From Roseomonas sp. (GTDB lineage Bacteria; Pseudomonadota; Alphaproteobacteria; Acetobacterales; Acetobacteraceae): 64,000 bases of DNA. Within the stretch, counting starts at the first letter, position 1; every line of letters begins with the position of its first letter. The DNA is taken from positions 372,001 to 436,000 of the forward strand of contig JADCER010000003.1 of assembly GCA_020249925.1 (NCBI GenBank), given 5' to 3'. A model generated the notes under the pieces. That model did not search any database. It was given only the letters and a program-made list of their open reading frames with translations, and was not told where the DNA came from. The position numbers and the translations under genes are program-made. Positions 1 through 10,632 of this stretch are shown here, piece after piece.

Positions 1-2
1 TC

Positions 3-1106
3 ATGACCGGAAGACGCTTCGACGCAATGGTGATTGGGGGCGGGCTGGTGGGCTCCGCCATTGCGTGGGGTCTCCGGCGTGAAGGGCTTTCGGTTGTGCT
101 GCTGGATGAGGGGGATGCCGCCTATCGCGCCAGCCGGGGGAATTTCGGCCTGGTTTGGGTACAATCCAAGGGGCTCGGCGCGCCATGGTATCAGCGCTGG
201 ACGCGCCAATCGGCCGAAAGCTGGGCGCAATTGGCGGATGATCTGACCAAGCAAACCGGGCAATCGCTTCATCTTGCCCAACTAGGCGGCGTGCATCTTT
301 GCCTTTCCGATCAGGAAATGAAAGACCGCGAAGCGCGCATGCAGCAAATGAAGCGCGAAGCGGGCAATTACGGTTTTGAATACCGAATGCTTGATGCGCG
401 GGAAGCGCGCGAAATGCTGCCTGGGCTTGGGTCTGCCGTGGTGGGTGCTTCCTTCACGCCCTATGATGGCCATGTCAGCCCTTTGGCACTTCTGCGCAGC
501 CTGCATCACGGTTTTACGGCGCTTGGCGGGGTTTATTTGCCCAATGTGAAAATCACCGGCATCGCGACCGCGCCACGCAATTTCCTGCTGGAAACCAATC
601 TTGGCACCATCCAGGCGGAACGCGCCGTGCTGGCGGCTGGCCTCGGCAATGCCGCGCTCGCTTCCCATTTCGGCTTGAAGGCACCGGTACGCCCGCAGCG
701 TGGCCAGGTGCTGGTGACGGAACGCACGCGCGCTGCCCTGCCCATGCCCACCACCACCATTCGCCAAACCGGTGAAGGCAGCATCATGCTGGGCGATAGC
801 GTGGAGGAAGTGGGGTTCGATACACGCCAGACCCAACCGGTGATGGCGGAAATTGCCCATCGCGCGGCGCTTTGTTTTCCCTGGATCGGCAAGCTGAATG
901 TGGTGCGCGCTTGGTCAGCGCTGCGCGTCATGTCGCCTGATGGGCTGCCGATTTATGACCAGTCCGAAACCCTGCCCGGTGCCTATACCGCCAATTGCCA
1001 TTCCGGCGTTACGCTGGCCGCCGCGCATGGGAAGCTGCTGGCACCCATGATTGCGCGTGGCGCGCTTGATCCTTTCCTGGCGCCGTTTTCGGCTGAGCGC
1101 TTCTGA
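3..1106 (+). CDS. FAD-dependent amino/imino acid dehydrogenase, DAO-type subunit
   Basis: This 367-residue protein is a DAO-family flavoenzyme that oxidises an amine or imino acid. The dinucleotide-binding motif GGGLVGS lies at residues 12-18 directly after a beta strand, and the C-terminal part contains the NCHSGVTLAAAHG segment that closes the FAD site in this family. It is followed without a gap by a small [2Fe-2S] protein and a large FAD/[2Fe-2S] protein, the composition of opine oxidase, D-hydroxyproline dehydrogenase and hydrogen cyanide synthase (HcnABC). It is therefore the likely beta, substrate-oxidising subunit. The stop TGA overlaps the next ATG by one base. The start lies two bases from the window edge, but the N-terminus looks complete. 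The substrate cannot be read from sequence. Confidence 0.85.
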   Translation: MTGRRFDAMVIGGGLVGSAIAWGLRREGLSVVLLDEGDAAYRASRGNFGLVWVQSKGLGAPWYQRWTRQSAESWAQLADDLTKQTGQSLHLAQLGGVHLCLSDQEMKDREARMQQMKREAGNYGFEYRMLDAREAREMLPGLGSAVVGASFTPYDGHVSPLALLRSLHHGFTALGGVYLPNVKITGIATAPRNFLLETNLGTIQAERAVLAAGLGNAALASHFGLKAPVRPQRGQVLVTERTRAALPMPTTTIRQTGEGSIMLGDSVEEVGFDTRQTQPVMAEIAHRAALCFPWIGKLNVVRAWSALRVMSPDGLPIYDQSETLPGAYTANCHSGVTLAAAHGKLLAPMIARGALDPFLAPFSAERF

Positions 1107-1402
1107 TGTTTCGCACGCGCCCCGATCATCGGCCGGAAACCGTGCAGGTTTACGTGGAAGGCCGCGCCCTGATGGTGCCGGAAGGCAGCAGCGCCGCCGC
1201 CGCCATTCTGATTGCGGGCCTGCCTGCCATTCGTGAAACAGCGGTGTCCGGCAGCCCGCGCCTGCCCTGGTGCATGATGGGCGTCTGCTTCGATTGCCTG
1301 GCCGAGATTGATGGGGTCGCGAACCGGCAGGCCTGCATGGTGCCGGTCGCTGCCGGCATGCGCATCGCCCGCCAGCATGGCGCGCGGGAGCCTCAGCGAT
1401 GA
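1106..1402 (+). CDS. Small [2Fe-2S] ferredoxin-type subunit of the dehydrogenase
   Basis: This 98-residue protein carries a plant-type [2Fe-2S] signature, CMMGVCFDC (C-x4-C-x2-C), with a fourth cysteine in QACM about 16 residues later. This is the arrangement of HcnA and of the gamma subunits of D-hydroxyproline dehydrogenase and opine oxidase, which pass electrons between the flavin sites. The gene overlaps the upstream flavoprotein gene by one base and the downstream one by four (ATGA), so the three are almost certainly translated as one coupled unit. An HcnA-type subunit is fused to a larger chain in some relatives but is free-standing here. Confidence 0.85.
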   Translation: MFRTRPDHRPETVQVYVEGRALMVPEGSSAAAAILIAGLPAIRETAVSGSPRLPWCMMGVCFDCLAEIDGVANRQACMVPVAAGMRIARQHGAREPQR

Positions 1403-2808
1403 GCCTTGTGCCCGTCTCCACGCCTCAGGCGCCGCGCAAATTCGACCTGGCCATTGTGGGCGCGGGCCCCGCCGGCATGGCAGCGGCGATCACCGCGCGC
1501 GATTGCGGGCTTTCCGTATTGGTGGTGGATGAAAACCCCGCACCTGGCGGGCAGGTGTTTCGCGCCGCCGAATTGGCCGGCACCGATCCCGCCTTGGCGC
1601 GCGATATGGCGCCCGGGCTTGATCTGATCGCGCGCTTTCGCGCACTTGATATCACCTATCGCCCCGGTGCCACGCTTTGGATGCTCGATCCCGATATGGG
1701 CACGCTTTCACTTTCCCGTTTGAATGAGACGCTGGAATTCGTGGCGGATCGCATCTTGCTCACAACCGGCGCGCAGGAACGGCCAATGCCCATTCCGGGC
1801 TGGACTCTGCCTGGTGTAATGAGTGCGGGCGCGGCGCAGATTGCGTTGAAAACGGCCGGCATGGTGCCATCGGGCAGGGTGGTGCTGGCAGGGCAGGGGC
1901 CGCTGATGTGGCTGCTGGCCAATCAATTGATCCGCGCAGGCGTGCTGCCGGTGCTGGTGGAAACACGCACCCAGCCCATTTTGCGCACGGCACTTGAACA
2001 GGGCGGGATTTTCAGCGGCCTTGCGCAACTCACCAAAGGCATTGGGCTGATTCTGAAGGCGCGTCAGTCCGGCATGCGGGTGATCACGGGCGCGAAGCAT
2101 TTGCGCGCGGAAGGCAGTAGCCGGGTACAGACACTGCGCTTCGAAGGCGGTTTTGAACCCTGCGATACGCTGCTGCTGCATGAAGGCGTAATCCCTTCCA
2201 CGCATATCTCCATGGCGATTGGGCTGGAGCATGTTTGGGATGCGCGGCAGTTTTGCTGGCGGCCCAAGCTGGATGTTTTTGGCGCGTCTTCCCATACGCG
2301 TATTGCAGTTGCCGGCGATGGCGCGGTGATTGGCGGCTGGGAAGCGGCAGTTGCCACCGGGCAATTGGCCGCCTTGGATGCGGCTTTCAGGCTTGGCAGA
2401 CTTGCAGGGGCGGATCGTGATTTCCGTGCGGAAGCCAGCGCGGATGCGCTATTGCAGGCCCGAGCGCTCCGCCCCTTTTTGGATGCGCTTTACGCGCCAT
2501 CGCAGGAAATCCTGGCGCCACCTGAAGAATCCACCATCATCTGCCGGTGTGAGGAAGTGACGGCAGGGTCTCTGCGCTGGGCGGCGGCGATTGGCGCAAC
2601 CGGCCCAAACCAGGCCAAGGCCTATTTGCGCTGCGGCATGGGGCCTTGCCAGGGGCGGCTTTGCGGCCCGACCGTGGCGGCGGTGATTGCCGAAATCCGT
2701 GGCGTAGCGGTGGAGGAGGTTGGGCATTTCCGCCCCCGCGCGCCCTATAAGCCCATCACCGTGCAGGAACTTGCCGGGGCGCAACACGGGGCGGATAGAA
2801 TTTCCTGA
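1399..2808 (+). CDS. NAD(P)/FAD-dependent oxidoreductase with C-terminal BFD-like [2Fe-2S] domain (alpha subunit)
   Basis: This 469-residue protein has a Rossmann FAD motif GAGPAGM at residues 21-27 and a thioredoxin reductase-like body. The C-terminal domain has four cysteines, CRC at residues 382-384 and CGMGPC some 30 residues later, typical of the BFD-like [2Fe-2S] domain of HcnB, OoxA and D-hydroxyproline dehydrogenase alpha. In those complexes this subunit takes electrons from the DAO-type subunit. The start ATG overlaps the stop of the ferredoxin-type gene by four bases. No proline racemase or dihydrodipicolinate synthase-like gene is adjacent inside the window, so a hydroxyproline pathway is only one option. 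Confidence 0.85.
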   Translation: MSLVPVSTPQAPRKFDLAIVGAGPAGMAAAITARDCGLSVLVVDENPAPGGQVFRAAELAGTDPALARDMAPGLDLIARFRALDITYRPGATLWMLDPDMGTLSLSRLNETLEFVADRILLTTGAQERPMPIPGWTLPGVMSAGAAQIALKTAGMVPSGRVVLAGQGPLMWLLANQLIRAGVLPVLVETRTQPILRTALEQGGIFSGLAQLTKGIGLILKARQSGMRVITGAKHLRAEGSSRVQTLRFEGGFEPCDTLLLHEGVIPSTHISMAIGLEHVWDARQFCWRPKLDVFGASSHTRIAVAGDGAVIGGWEAAVATGQLAALDAAFRLGRLAGADRDFRAEASADALLQARALRPFLDALYAPSQEILAPPEESTIICRCEEVTAGSLRWAAAIGATGPNQAKAYLRCGMGPCQGRLCGPTVAAVIAEIRGVAVEEVGHFRPRAPYKPITVQELAGAQHGADRIS

Positions 2809-2859
2809 GCCGCGCAAAGGAAATTGCACGCGAACCGATGAAGGCGCTAACAGAAACAC

Positions 2860-4353
2860 ATGACTGACTTTGATGGTAAGCCAGGGCGATTCGTACGCCG
2901 CCGGGCGGTACTGGGGCTTGGCGTGGCAGGGCTTTCCGTGGGCATGGCGCGGCATGCCAGCGCCGCATCTCGCACGGCGCTTGAACGCTTGGCGCGCCGG
3001 CTGGAAGCGCTTGGCGAAGATGGGCTGGACCCGCGCCATTATGATCTGCCGGGCGTTGCGCCGATGTCGCGTGCCGAAGCGGCCTTGCGTGATCTGGTGC
3101 TGGGCCGGGTTGCATCCCTGCCAGGGCGCGCGGATATCCGGCGTGATGCCGCGCGGGCTGATTTTCCCGCCTGGCGCGACCGGCTTTTCGCAAGTGCCGA
3201 TCCAGCCAGCGTCCTGGACCAAGCGGCGATGCTTCATCCCGATGCGGCGCCGATCAAGGCAGCGTTGGTGCGATTTCTGGCCATCGCCGCGCGCGGTGGT
3301 TGGCCGGGCATTGAAGGCAACCTTACCAGCACGCTCGAACCCGGCAGCCATGATGCCGCGCGGGTTGGGCAGCTTCGCGCACGGCTGGCGCTGCTTGATC
3401 CGGAAGTACTGCGCGGCGCGGCGGCGGAAAGCCCCGTTTACGATGCGCGGCTGGAAGAAGCCGTCCGGCGCTTTCAGGCCGCAGAAGGGCTGGAAGCGGA
3501 TGGCCGCATCGGACGCCTCACCTGGGCTGCCTTGAATACGCCTGTTGAGGCCAAGATTGCCCAGCTTCGCGTGGCGCTTGATATGCGCCGCGGCCTGGCC
3601 GCCCCGCCTGATCGGCGCATTGAGGTGAATATCCCCCATTTCCGCCTGCGCCTGACCGATGCCGGGCGCGTGGTGCTGGATATGGCCGTGGTGGTGGGCA
3701 GGACAGATCGGCAAACGCCCATGCTCGATGTCCGGCTGGTCGCGGTGCAATTCAACCCACCCTGGGGTGTGCCGGATCGCAATGCGCGGGAGGATTTGCT
3801 GCCGCGCTTCCGCCGAGAGCCCGGGCGCATGCAGGCCTTGGGCTATCGGCTGTATCAGCGCATTGATGGCGAACTCACCGAAATTGACGCGACCACGCTG
3901 GATTTCAGCGCCTATTCCAAGGACCGCTTCCCCTTCATCATCCGCCAGGACCCCGGTGAGGCGAATGCGCTCGGCCGGATCAAATTCGTCATGCCGAACC
4001 GCGACGACATTTTCATGCATGACACGCCGGATCGGCATTTGTTCCGCCGGGCGGAACGCGCCTTTTCCTCTGGCTGTATTCGCCTGGAACGGCCGATGGA
4101 GTTGCTGGCGGAGGCCTTCAGCGGCATGTCCGCCTGGAATCAGGAACGCTTCGATCGTGTCTTGGATAGCGGGGTGACCCAGGGCATTTCCCTGGCCCGG
4201 CCCATCCCGGTGCGCCTTCATTATGACACGGTGATCGTTGACTCCGGCAATGTGGTCATGCGCCGGGACATTTACGGCCTTGATGCCGCCTATCTCCGCG
4301 CGCTGGACGCACCGCGCAGCGAAAGGCTGGCAGAGGCACCGCCCCGGCGCTGA
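2860..4353 (+). CDS. L,D-transpeptidase (YcbB/YkuD type) with peptidoglycan-binding domain
   Basis: This 497-residue exported enzyme should form 3-3 crosslinks in peptidoglycan in the periplasm. The N-terminus has three arginines followed by a hydrophobic stretch ending in ASA near residue 35, a Tat-like signal peptide. A peptidoglycan-binding type 1 repeat (VRRFQAAEGLEADGRIG) lies near residues 200-215. The YkuD domain ends with His387 in FMHDTP and the catalytic Cys406 in SSGCIRL. The long region before the repeat matches the scaffold domain of YcbB (LdtD)-type enzymes rather than short YkuD proteins. It is followed 23 bases later by galE on the same strand. The start has only a weak ribosome-binding site. 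Confidence 0.9.
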   Translation: MTDFDGKPGRFVRRRAVLGLGVAGLSVGMARHASAASRTALERLARRLEALGEDGLDPRHYDLPGVAPMSRAEAALRDLVLGRVASLPGRADIRRDAARADFPAWRDRLFASADPASVLDQAAMLHPDAAPIKAALVRFLAIAARGGWPGIEGNLTSTLEPGSHDAARVGQLRARLALLDPEVLRGAAAESPVYDARLEEAVRRFQAAEGLEADGRIGRLTWAALNTPVEAKIAQLRVALDMRRGLAAPPDRRIEVNIPHFRLRLTDAGRVVLDMAVVVGRTDRQTPMLDVRLVAVQFNPPWGVPDRNAREDLLPRFRREPGRMQALGYRLYQRIDGELTEIDATTLDFSAYSKDRFPFIIRQDPGEANALGRIKFVMPNRDDIFMHDTPDRHLFRRAERAFSSGCIRLERPMELLAEAFSGMSAWNQERFDRVLDSGVTQGISLARPIPVRLHYDTVIVDSGNVVMRRDIYGLDAAYLRALDAPRSERLAEAPPRR

Positions 4354-4376
4354 GGTTTTGGGGCAGGAATTAGGAC

Positions 4377-5369
4377 ATGGCGCGTTATCTGGTGACAGGC
4401 GGGGCCGGTTTCGTCGGCAGCCATGCGGTGCTGGCGCTGCTTGATCGCGGTGATGAGGTGGTGGTGCTGGATGACCTCAGCCAAGGCCATCGCGCTGCCG
4501 TGCCCTCTGCCGCGGCTTTGGTGCAGGCGCCGCTTGCGGATCGCGCGGAACTGGCGCGCGTTTTCGCCAATTGGCGCTTTGATGCGGTGCTGCATTTCGC
4601 TGCCCTTTCCTTGGTGGGCGAAAGCATGAAATCGCCCATGCATTACCTTGCGGAGAACCTCGGCAATAGCGTGCGGCTGATTGAAGCGGCGGTTGGCGCC
4701 GGGTGCCTGCGCTTTGTGCTCTCCTCCACCGCGGCACTTTTTGGCAAGCCGGAACGCATCCCGATTGATGAGGATTGCCCCGTCGCCCCCGGCAATCCCT
4801 ATGGCGAAAGCAAGCTGATGGTGGAAACCGCGTTGGCCTGGGCGGAGCGTATCCACGGCCTGCGCTATGCGGCGCTGCGCTACTTCAACGCTGCCGGATC
4901 GGACCCTGCCGGGCGGGCGGGGGAAGACCACAACCCCGAAACCCATCTGGTGCCACTCGCGATTGATGCGGCGCTTGGCCGGCGCCCGGCGCTGACGGTG
5001 TTTGGCGATGATTACCCAACACCCGATGGCACCTGCATCCGCGATTACGTGCATGTGACCGATCTGGCGGATGCGCATTTGCGCGTACTCACGCGGTTGG
5101 AGACGCATGGTTCCTGCCGCTACAATATCGGCAATGGCGAAGGCCATTCGGTGAAGCAGGTGCTAAGCGCGATTGAACGCGTCAGTGGCCGCGCCGTGCC
5201 GCATAGTATCGGGCCGCGCCGTGCCGGTGATCCTGCCGTGCTGGTGGCGGCAAGCGAAAGGCTCAGGCGCGAAACCGGCTGGGCGCCGCGCTTTGGTGAT
5301 ATTGATGAGATTGTGCGCACCACCTGGGCCTGGCGGGAAGCGCATCCGCGGGGCTATGGGGACCGCTAA
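4377..5369 (+). CDS. galE: UDP-glucose 4-epimerase
   Basis: This 330-residue protein is an extended short-chain dehydrogenase that interconverts UDP-glucose and UDP-galactose for surface polysaccharide or galactose metabolism. The NAD-binding motif GGAGFVGS is at residues 8-15, and the catalytic pair YGESK has Tyr142 and Lys146. Typical GalE blocks YFNAAGSDP and the RDYVHVTDLADAH segment are present, and the length is normal. It is close behind the L,D-transpeptidase gene, so the two envelope genes may be cotranscribed. Related NAD-sugar epimerases cannot be excluded without biochemical data, but the overall match is strong. Confidence 0.92.
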   Translation: MARYLVTGGAGFVGSHAVLALLDRGDEVVVLDDLSQGHRAAVPSAAALVQAPLADRAELARVFANWRFDAVLHFAALSLVGESMKSPMHYLAENLGNSVRLIEAAVGAGCLRFVLSSTAALFGKPERIPIDEDCPVAPGNPYGESKLMVETALAWAERIHGLRYAALRYFNAAGSDPAGRAGEDHNPETHLVPLAIDAALGRRPALTVFGDDYPTPDGTCIRDYVHVTDLADAHLRVLTRLETHGSCRYNIGNGEGHSVKQVLSAIERVSGRAVPHSIGPRRAGDPAVLVAASERLRRETGWAPRFGDIDEIVRTTWAWREAHPRGYGDR

Positions 5370-5474
5370 GCGCGGCCGTATAAGCCCTTGATCAGGCGCA
5401 AGAATTAAAATTTTCTTAGGAAGGGACGGGCCTGCAACCACAGGCGCTGCCCACTTGCCCTTCGCCCCCCCTGA

Positions 5475-7775
<2,301 letters not shown>

Positions 7776-7917
7776 CAGACCGAAACGGATGGATCGGGTT
7801 AGATTTTGGGCGGCAGACGCGGCGGAAGCACAAGAAAGCTATGCCTTGCGTCTGCCGTTTCCCTCAAGATCGGCCAGACTGTGAGGGTTTCGGCCGTAAG
7901 GAAGGTTGGTCTGGGAA

Positions 7918-8304
7918 ATGTCGGTCAAAACCTACAGCGGCGGCTGCCTGTGTGGTGCTATCCGCTTCGAAGCCAAAGCCCCCGCCGCCAGGCCGCACAC
8001 CTGTTCGTGTCGCATGTGCCAGCGCCATACTGGCGGCCTTACGCTCGCCTGGGTCGAGTTTCCGCTCGATGCGGTTGCCTGGACAGGCAAGGCCGGCAAG
8101 CCCGCCACATATCGTTCGTCGCCCTATTCAAGCCGCGCCTTCTGCAAGACCTGCGGCACCTCTCTCGGTGCCATCGACGACAAGCCGGTCGTGGGCTTGC
8201 TGCTTGGTGTATTCGACAAGCCGGCGGCGGCCCTCCGCCCCACTGCGCATTCCTTTAGGAGCACAAGGCCGAAATGGTGGCATGTGGAAACGGATATCGC
8301 TTAG
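7918..8304 (+). CDS. GFA family (CENP-V/GFA domain) zinc-binding protein
   Basis: This 128-residue protein has the GFA fold first defined in glutathione-dependent formaldehyde-activating enzyme. The zinc ligands are visible as GGCLCGAIRF, CSCRMCQRHTGG and FCKTCGTSLG, the three cysteine groups of the family. Most such proteins have no proven substrate, so formaldehyde activation should not be assumed. The ATG at 7918 is chosen because family members begin a few residues before the first Cys pair. An in-frame TTG at 7906 is the alternative. The gene lies directly before an IS66 transposase fossil and its serine codons (TCG) look slightly different from those of its neighbours, which would fit acquisition by transfer. 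Confidence 0.8.
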   Translation: MSVKTYSGGCLCGAIRFEAKAPAARPHTCSCRMCQRHTGGLTLAWVEFPLDAVAWTGKAGKPATYRSSPYSSRAFCKTCGTSLGAIDDKPVVGLLLGVFDKPAAALRPTAHSFRSTRPKWWHVETDIA

Positions 8305-8345
8305 CCCCTGAGTGCTGCGAGCAACGCGTTCAGCAGTTTCATTTC

Positions 8346-8572
8346 CTAAGGCGTGGTGGCGAGACCCGTTGGCGTGCGAGCCATTACGTCGGCCGGCCAG
8401 GCTCGTTGATCAATACCATTTAACTTTGCAGTCTGGATCGGGCTCTAGCTGCCGGCAGCGCGCTATCCGTCCTGGTTGGAACCTGCAAGAAAAAGCCAAG
8501 CTCGCGTCCAAGCGCCGCGCCTCGCAATACGCGCCCGGCGGCGTTATGGGCTGCGTGGGGCGTTTCAATATC
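8346..8572 (-). pseudogene. Decayed C-terminal end of an IS66-family transposase (TnpC)
   Basis: Read on the minus strand, this stretch matches from memory the C-terminus of IS66 transposases. The segment NAAGRVLRGAALGRELGFF (about 8545-8489) corresponds to the family pattern NNAAERALRGVALGRKNWLF. After a frameshift the reading continues with SNQDG, stop, RAAGS, stop, SPIQTAKLNGIDQRAW, which lines up residue by residue with SDRGGERAAAIYSLIQTAKLN and the following DPQAW. Two in-frame stops (8463-8465 and 8445-8447) and the frameshift make it non-functional. The Glu of the NNxAER motif, thought to belong to the DDE triad, is Gly here. No terminal inverted repeats or other IS66 genes are visible. 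Confidence 0.75.
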
Positions 8573-8763
8573 TCCTGGGATACGTGCCGCGAGCGTTATC
8601 AAGCGAAGAATCGCACCACATCACGCGCGTTCTGCGGGGAGGAGATGCGTGGCAACAGCAAATAAATTCATTCACCCCGCGGCGGCACCTTCTGCAAGCA
8701 AGGCTATGGCGTGATCCGGGAAACTGGGTCACGCTGATCCTTTGCGAAAAGGGGTTATCGGCC
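8573..8763. other. Non-coding stretch between the IS66 remnant and the TctC gene
   Basis: With the remnant, the interval 8305-8763 is the longest part of the window without an intact gene. This part shows no codon pattern of a real protein, no repeat and no clear promoter. Its last 20 bases hold the AAGGGG ribosome-binding site of the TctC gene. It may contain further unrecognisable IS66 sequence. Confidence 0.5.
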
Positions 8764-9732
8764 ATGCCGCTTTTGTCTCGTCGGGGGGCGCTTGCCGCTG
8801 GGCTTTTGGCGCCCGCCATCGTCAAGGCGCAGGGCGCCTGGCCCAGTGCGCCCATCCGCTTCGTCATTGCCTTCCCGCCTGGCGGGCCGAGTGACATTCT
8901 GGGCCGGCTGGTGGCCCGCAAGATCACTGAGCAAAAAGGCTGGCAGATTGTGGTGGAAAACCGCGCCGGCGCTTCGGGCATTATTGGCATGGGTGAGGTC
9001 GCCCGCGCGGCACCCGATGGTTTTACCGTGCTGATCAATGCCTCGGCCCATTCCATCCTGCCGACAACGCATAAGGACAAGGCGCCTTTCGATATTCCAA
9101 GCGCCTTCCTGCCCATCACGATGATAGGGCGCACGCCCATGCTGGTAACGGCCACGCCCAGCCTGCCCATCCGGACCATTGCCGAATTGCTCGCTTATGC
9201 CAGGGCCAATCCGGGCAAGCTGAATTACACGGCGGGGTCACCCGGCGGTGGGCCGCATTTGGGGGCGGAGTTGTTTCGCCTGACGACCGGGGTGGATATC
9301 CAATACATCCCCTATCGCGGCTCCGGCCCTGCCTTGCAGGATCTGGCGGCGGGTAATGTGCAACTTGGTTTTGACTCGCTGACGGCCTCAGCGGGGCTGG
9401 CGCGGGCGGGGCAGATCAGGGCCATCGCGGTCACATCCCCCACGCGCAACCGCGCCTTTCCGGATGTGCCGAGTGTCGCGGAAACCGTGCCCGGGTTTGA
9501 AGCCGATACCTGGGTCGCGGCCTTCCTGCCCGCGCGCACGCCTGCGGCCATTCAAGCGCAATTGCATGAGGCGTTTGCGGCGGCGATTGCAGCACCCGAT
9601 CTGAACCAACGCATTTTGGAATTGGGCACGGAACCCGGCGGGCAAAGCCCGGCTGAATTTGATGCGGTGCTGAAGCGCGAGATCGCGATGTGGGCGGATG
9701 TGGTCGCCAAGGCCGGGATCAAGGTGGAATAA
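8764..9732 (+). CDS. Tripartite tricarboxylate transporter-type substrate-binding protein (TctC/Bug family)
   Basis: This 322-residue periplasmic protein belongs to the Bug/TctC family, which binds organic acids and related small molecules. It has a twin-arginine-like leader (SRRGALAAGLLAPAIVKAQG), the N-terminal IRFVIAFPPGGPSDILGR motif, and the central GAELFRLTTGVDIQYIPYRG motif of the family. The ATG at 8764 is preferred over in-frame starts further upstream because AAGGGG lies eight bases before it and the signal peptide starts there. No TctA or TctB membrane gene is adjacent, which is common for this expanded family. Its stop lies two bases from the convergent GNAT gene. Confidence 0.9.
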   Translation: MPLLSRRGALAAGLLAPAIVKAQGAWPSAPIRFVIAFPPGGPSDILGRLVARKITEQKGWQIVVENRAGASGIIGMGEVARAAPDGFTVLINASAHSILPTTHKDKAPFDIPSAFLPITMIGRTPMLVTATPSLPIRTIAELLAYARANPGKLNYTAGSPGGGPHLGAELFRLTTGVDIQYIPYRGSGPALQDLAAGNVQLGFDSLTASAGLARAGQIRAIAVTSPTRNRAFPDVPSVAETVPGFEADTWVAAFLPARTPAAIQAQLHEAFAAAIAAPDLNQRILELGTEPGGQSPAEFDAVLKREIAMWADVVAKAGIKVE

Positions 9733-9734
9733 AC

Positions 9735-10172
9735 CTACAACTTCTTCCGCAGCCACACCCGCGCATGGCCAGCCGGCATGCCTTCCAGCTTGCCGAATTC
9801 CACATAGCCATTTCGCTTCCAAAAGCCCGGCGCCTGAAAGCTGAAAGTATCCGTATAGGCATTGGTGCAGCCACGTTCGCGGCCAATCGCTTCCGCGCGG
9901 CGCAGCAATTCCTCACCAATGCCGCGCCGGCGCATGCCGCGTTCCAGATAGAGCCAATCAATGAAGAGCCAGCCCCAGAAGGTCAGGCCAAGCAAGCCGC
10001 CAAGCGTCTTGCCATCGGCATCCTGCACCAGAAGCGTGACCGGTTCGCGGTCATAAGAACCACCGGTTTCCTGGTTGAAATTATGCAGGCCGCGCTGAAT
10101 GGCGGCGACCGCTTCGAATTCCGGCGCGGCATCTTCAACAATCTGCATGCCGTCCTTCAGCGCAATGCTCAT
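9735..10172 (-). CDS. GNAT family N-acetyltransferase
   Basis: This 145-residue protein is a GCN5-related acetyltransferase. The acetyl-CoA pyrophosphate loop RRRGIGEELL is present near residues 81-90, followed by the helix and the terminal FWKRNGYVEFGKLEG segment in which the Tyr is usual for the family. The strand WLFIDWLYLERGMRRRG gives the V-shaped splay. The acceptor substrate is unknown. It is the last gene of a minus-strand run and overlaps the stop of the membrane protein gene before it by four bases. It converges on the TctC gene with a two-base gap, so there is no room for a separate terminator between them. Confidence 0.85.
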   Translation of the reverse strand: MSIALKDGMQIVEDAAPEFEAVAAIQRGLHNFNQETGGSYDREPVTLLVQDADGKTLGGLLGLTFWGWLFIDWLYLERGMRRRGIGEELLRRAEAIGRERGCTNAYTDTFSFQAPGFWKRNGYVEFGKLEGMPAGHARVWLRKKL

Positions 10173-10630
10173 CCTGCCAGGCGCCCAAAGCCGGAGAAGG
10201 CCACCACAATCAAGCCTAGAATCAGATTTGTCAGCACTAGCTTTCGGATCCCTTCCAAGGCGCGCGCTGCCCCGGGCCTGTCACCGGCCGCCATGGCCCG
10301 GCGCATCGTGCCCCAAGGGCCGAAGAATAGTGCAAGAAAGATCAAAGCCATAATCAGCCCGAGCAGATGCATCAGGTGCAAGCTCCATCGCGCGCCGGCA
10401 AAGCCGCCATACCAAAGAAAGAACAGGGCCCAGCCGGTCAGCAAGACAATCGGCATGGCATGCCACACAATCAAAAAGAAACGCCTAAAGGCGGCCTGGG
10501 CGAGTGCCAGGCGCTCCGGCGCTTGCAGCACCTCATGCGCGGCGGGGCGCAGCACCAGTAGGGCGAAAGCCATGCCGCCCACCCAAAGCACCGCGCCCAG
10601 CAAATGCAGCGCGAGCAAGATATCACCCAT
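10169..10630 (-). CDS. CopD-like small integral membrane protein
   Basis: This 153-residue protein has four hydrophobic helices and begins with LLALHLLGAVLWVGGMAF, a segment shared by CopD-like and related membrane proteins in which His and Trp are conserved. A further helix carries IVWHAMPIVLLTGWALFF. The function is unproven: copper transfer and haem binding have both been suggested for relatives. The ATG at 10630 follows the parA stop by two bases. A TTG overlapping that stop at 10636 is a weaker alternative. The gene is coupled to the GNAT gene by a four-base overlap, so parA, this gene and the GNAT gene form one minus-strand unit. Confidence 0.75.
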   Translation of the reverse strand: MGDILLALHLLGAVLWVGGMAFALLVLRPAAHEVLQAPERLALAQAAFRRFFLIVWHAMPIVLLTGWALFFLWYGGFAGARWSLHLMHLLGLIMALIFLALFFGPWGTMRRAMAAGDRPGAARALEGIRKLVLTNLILGLIVVAFSGFGRLAG

Positions 10631-10632
10631 GA

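Noticed and set aside
2449-4221. A 590-codon open frame on the minus strand across the L,D-transpeptidase gene
   Set aside because: It is antisense to a well-supported gene in GC-rich DNA, its translation is rich in His, Arg and Gln and matches no family I recognise, and it runs into the dehydrogenase gene.
8312-8665. A 117-codon plus-strand frame after the GFA gene
   Set aside because: The region is better explained on the minus strand as a decayed IS66 transposase end; the plus-strand translation has no recognisable features.
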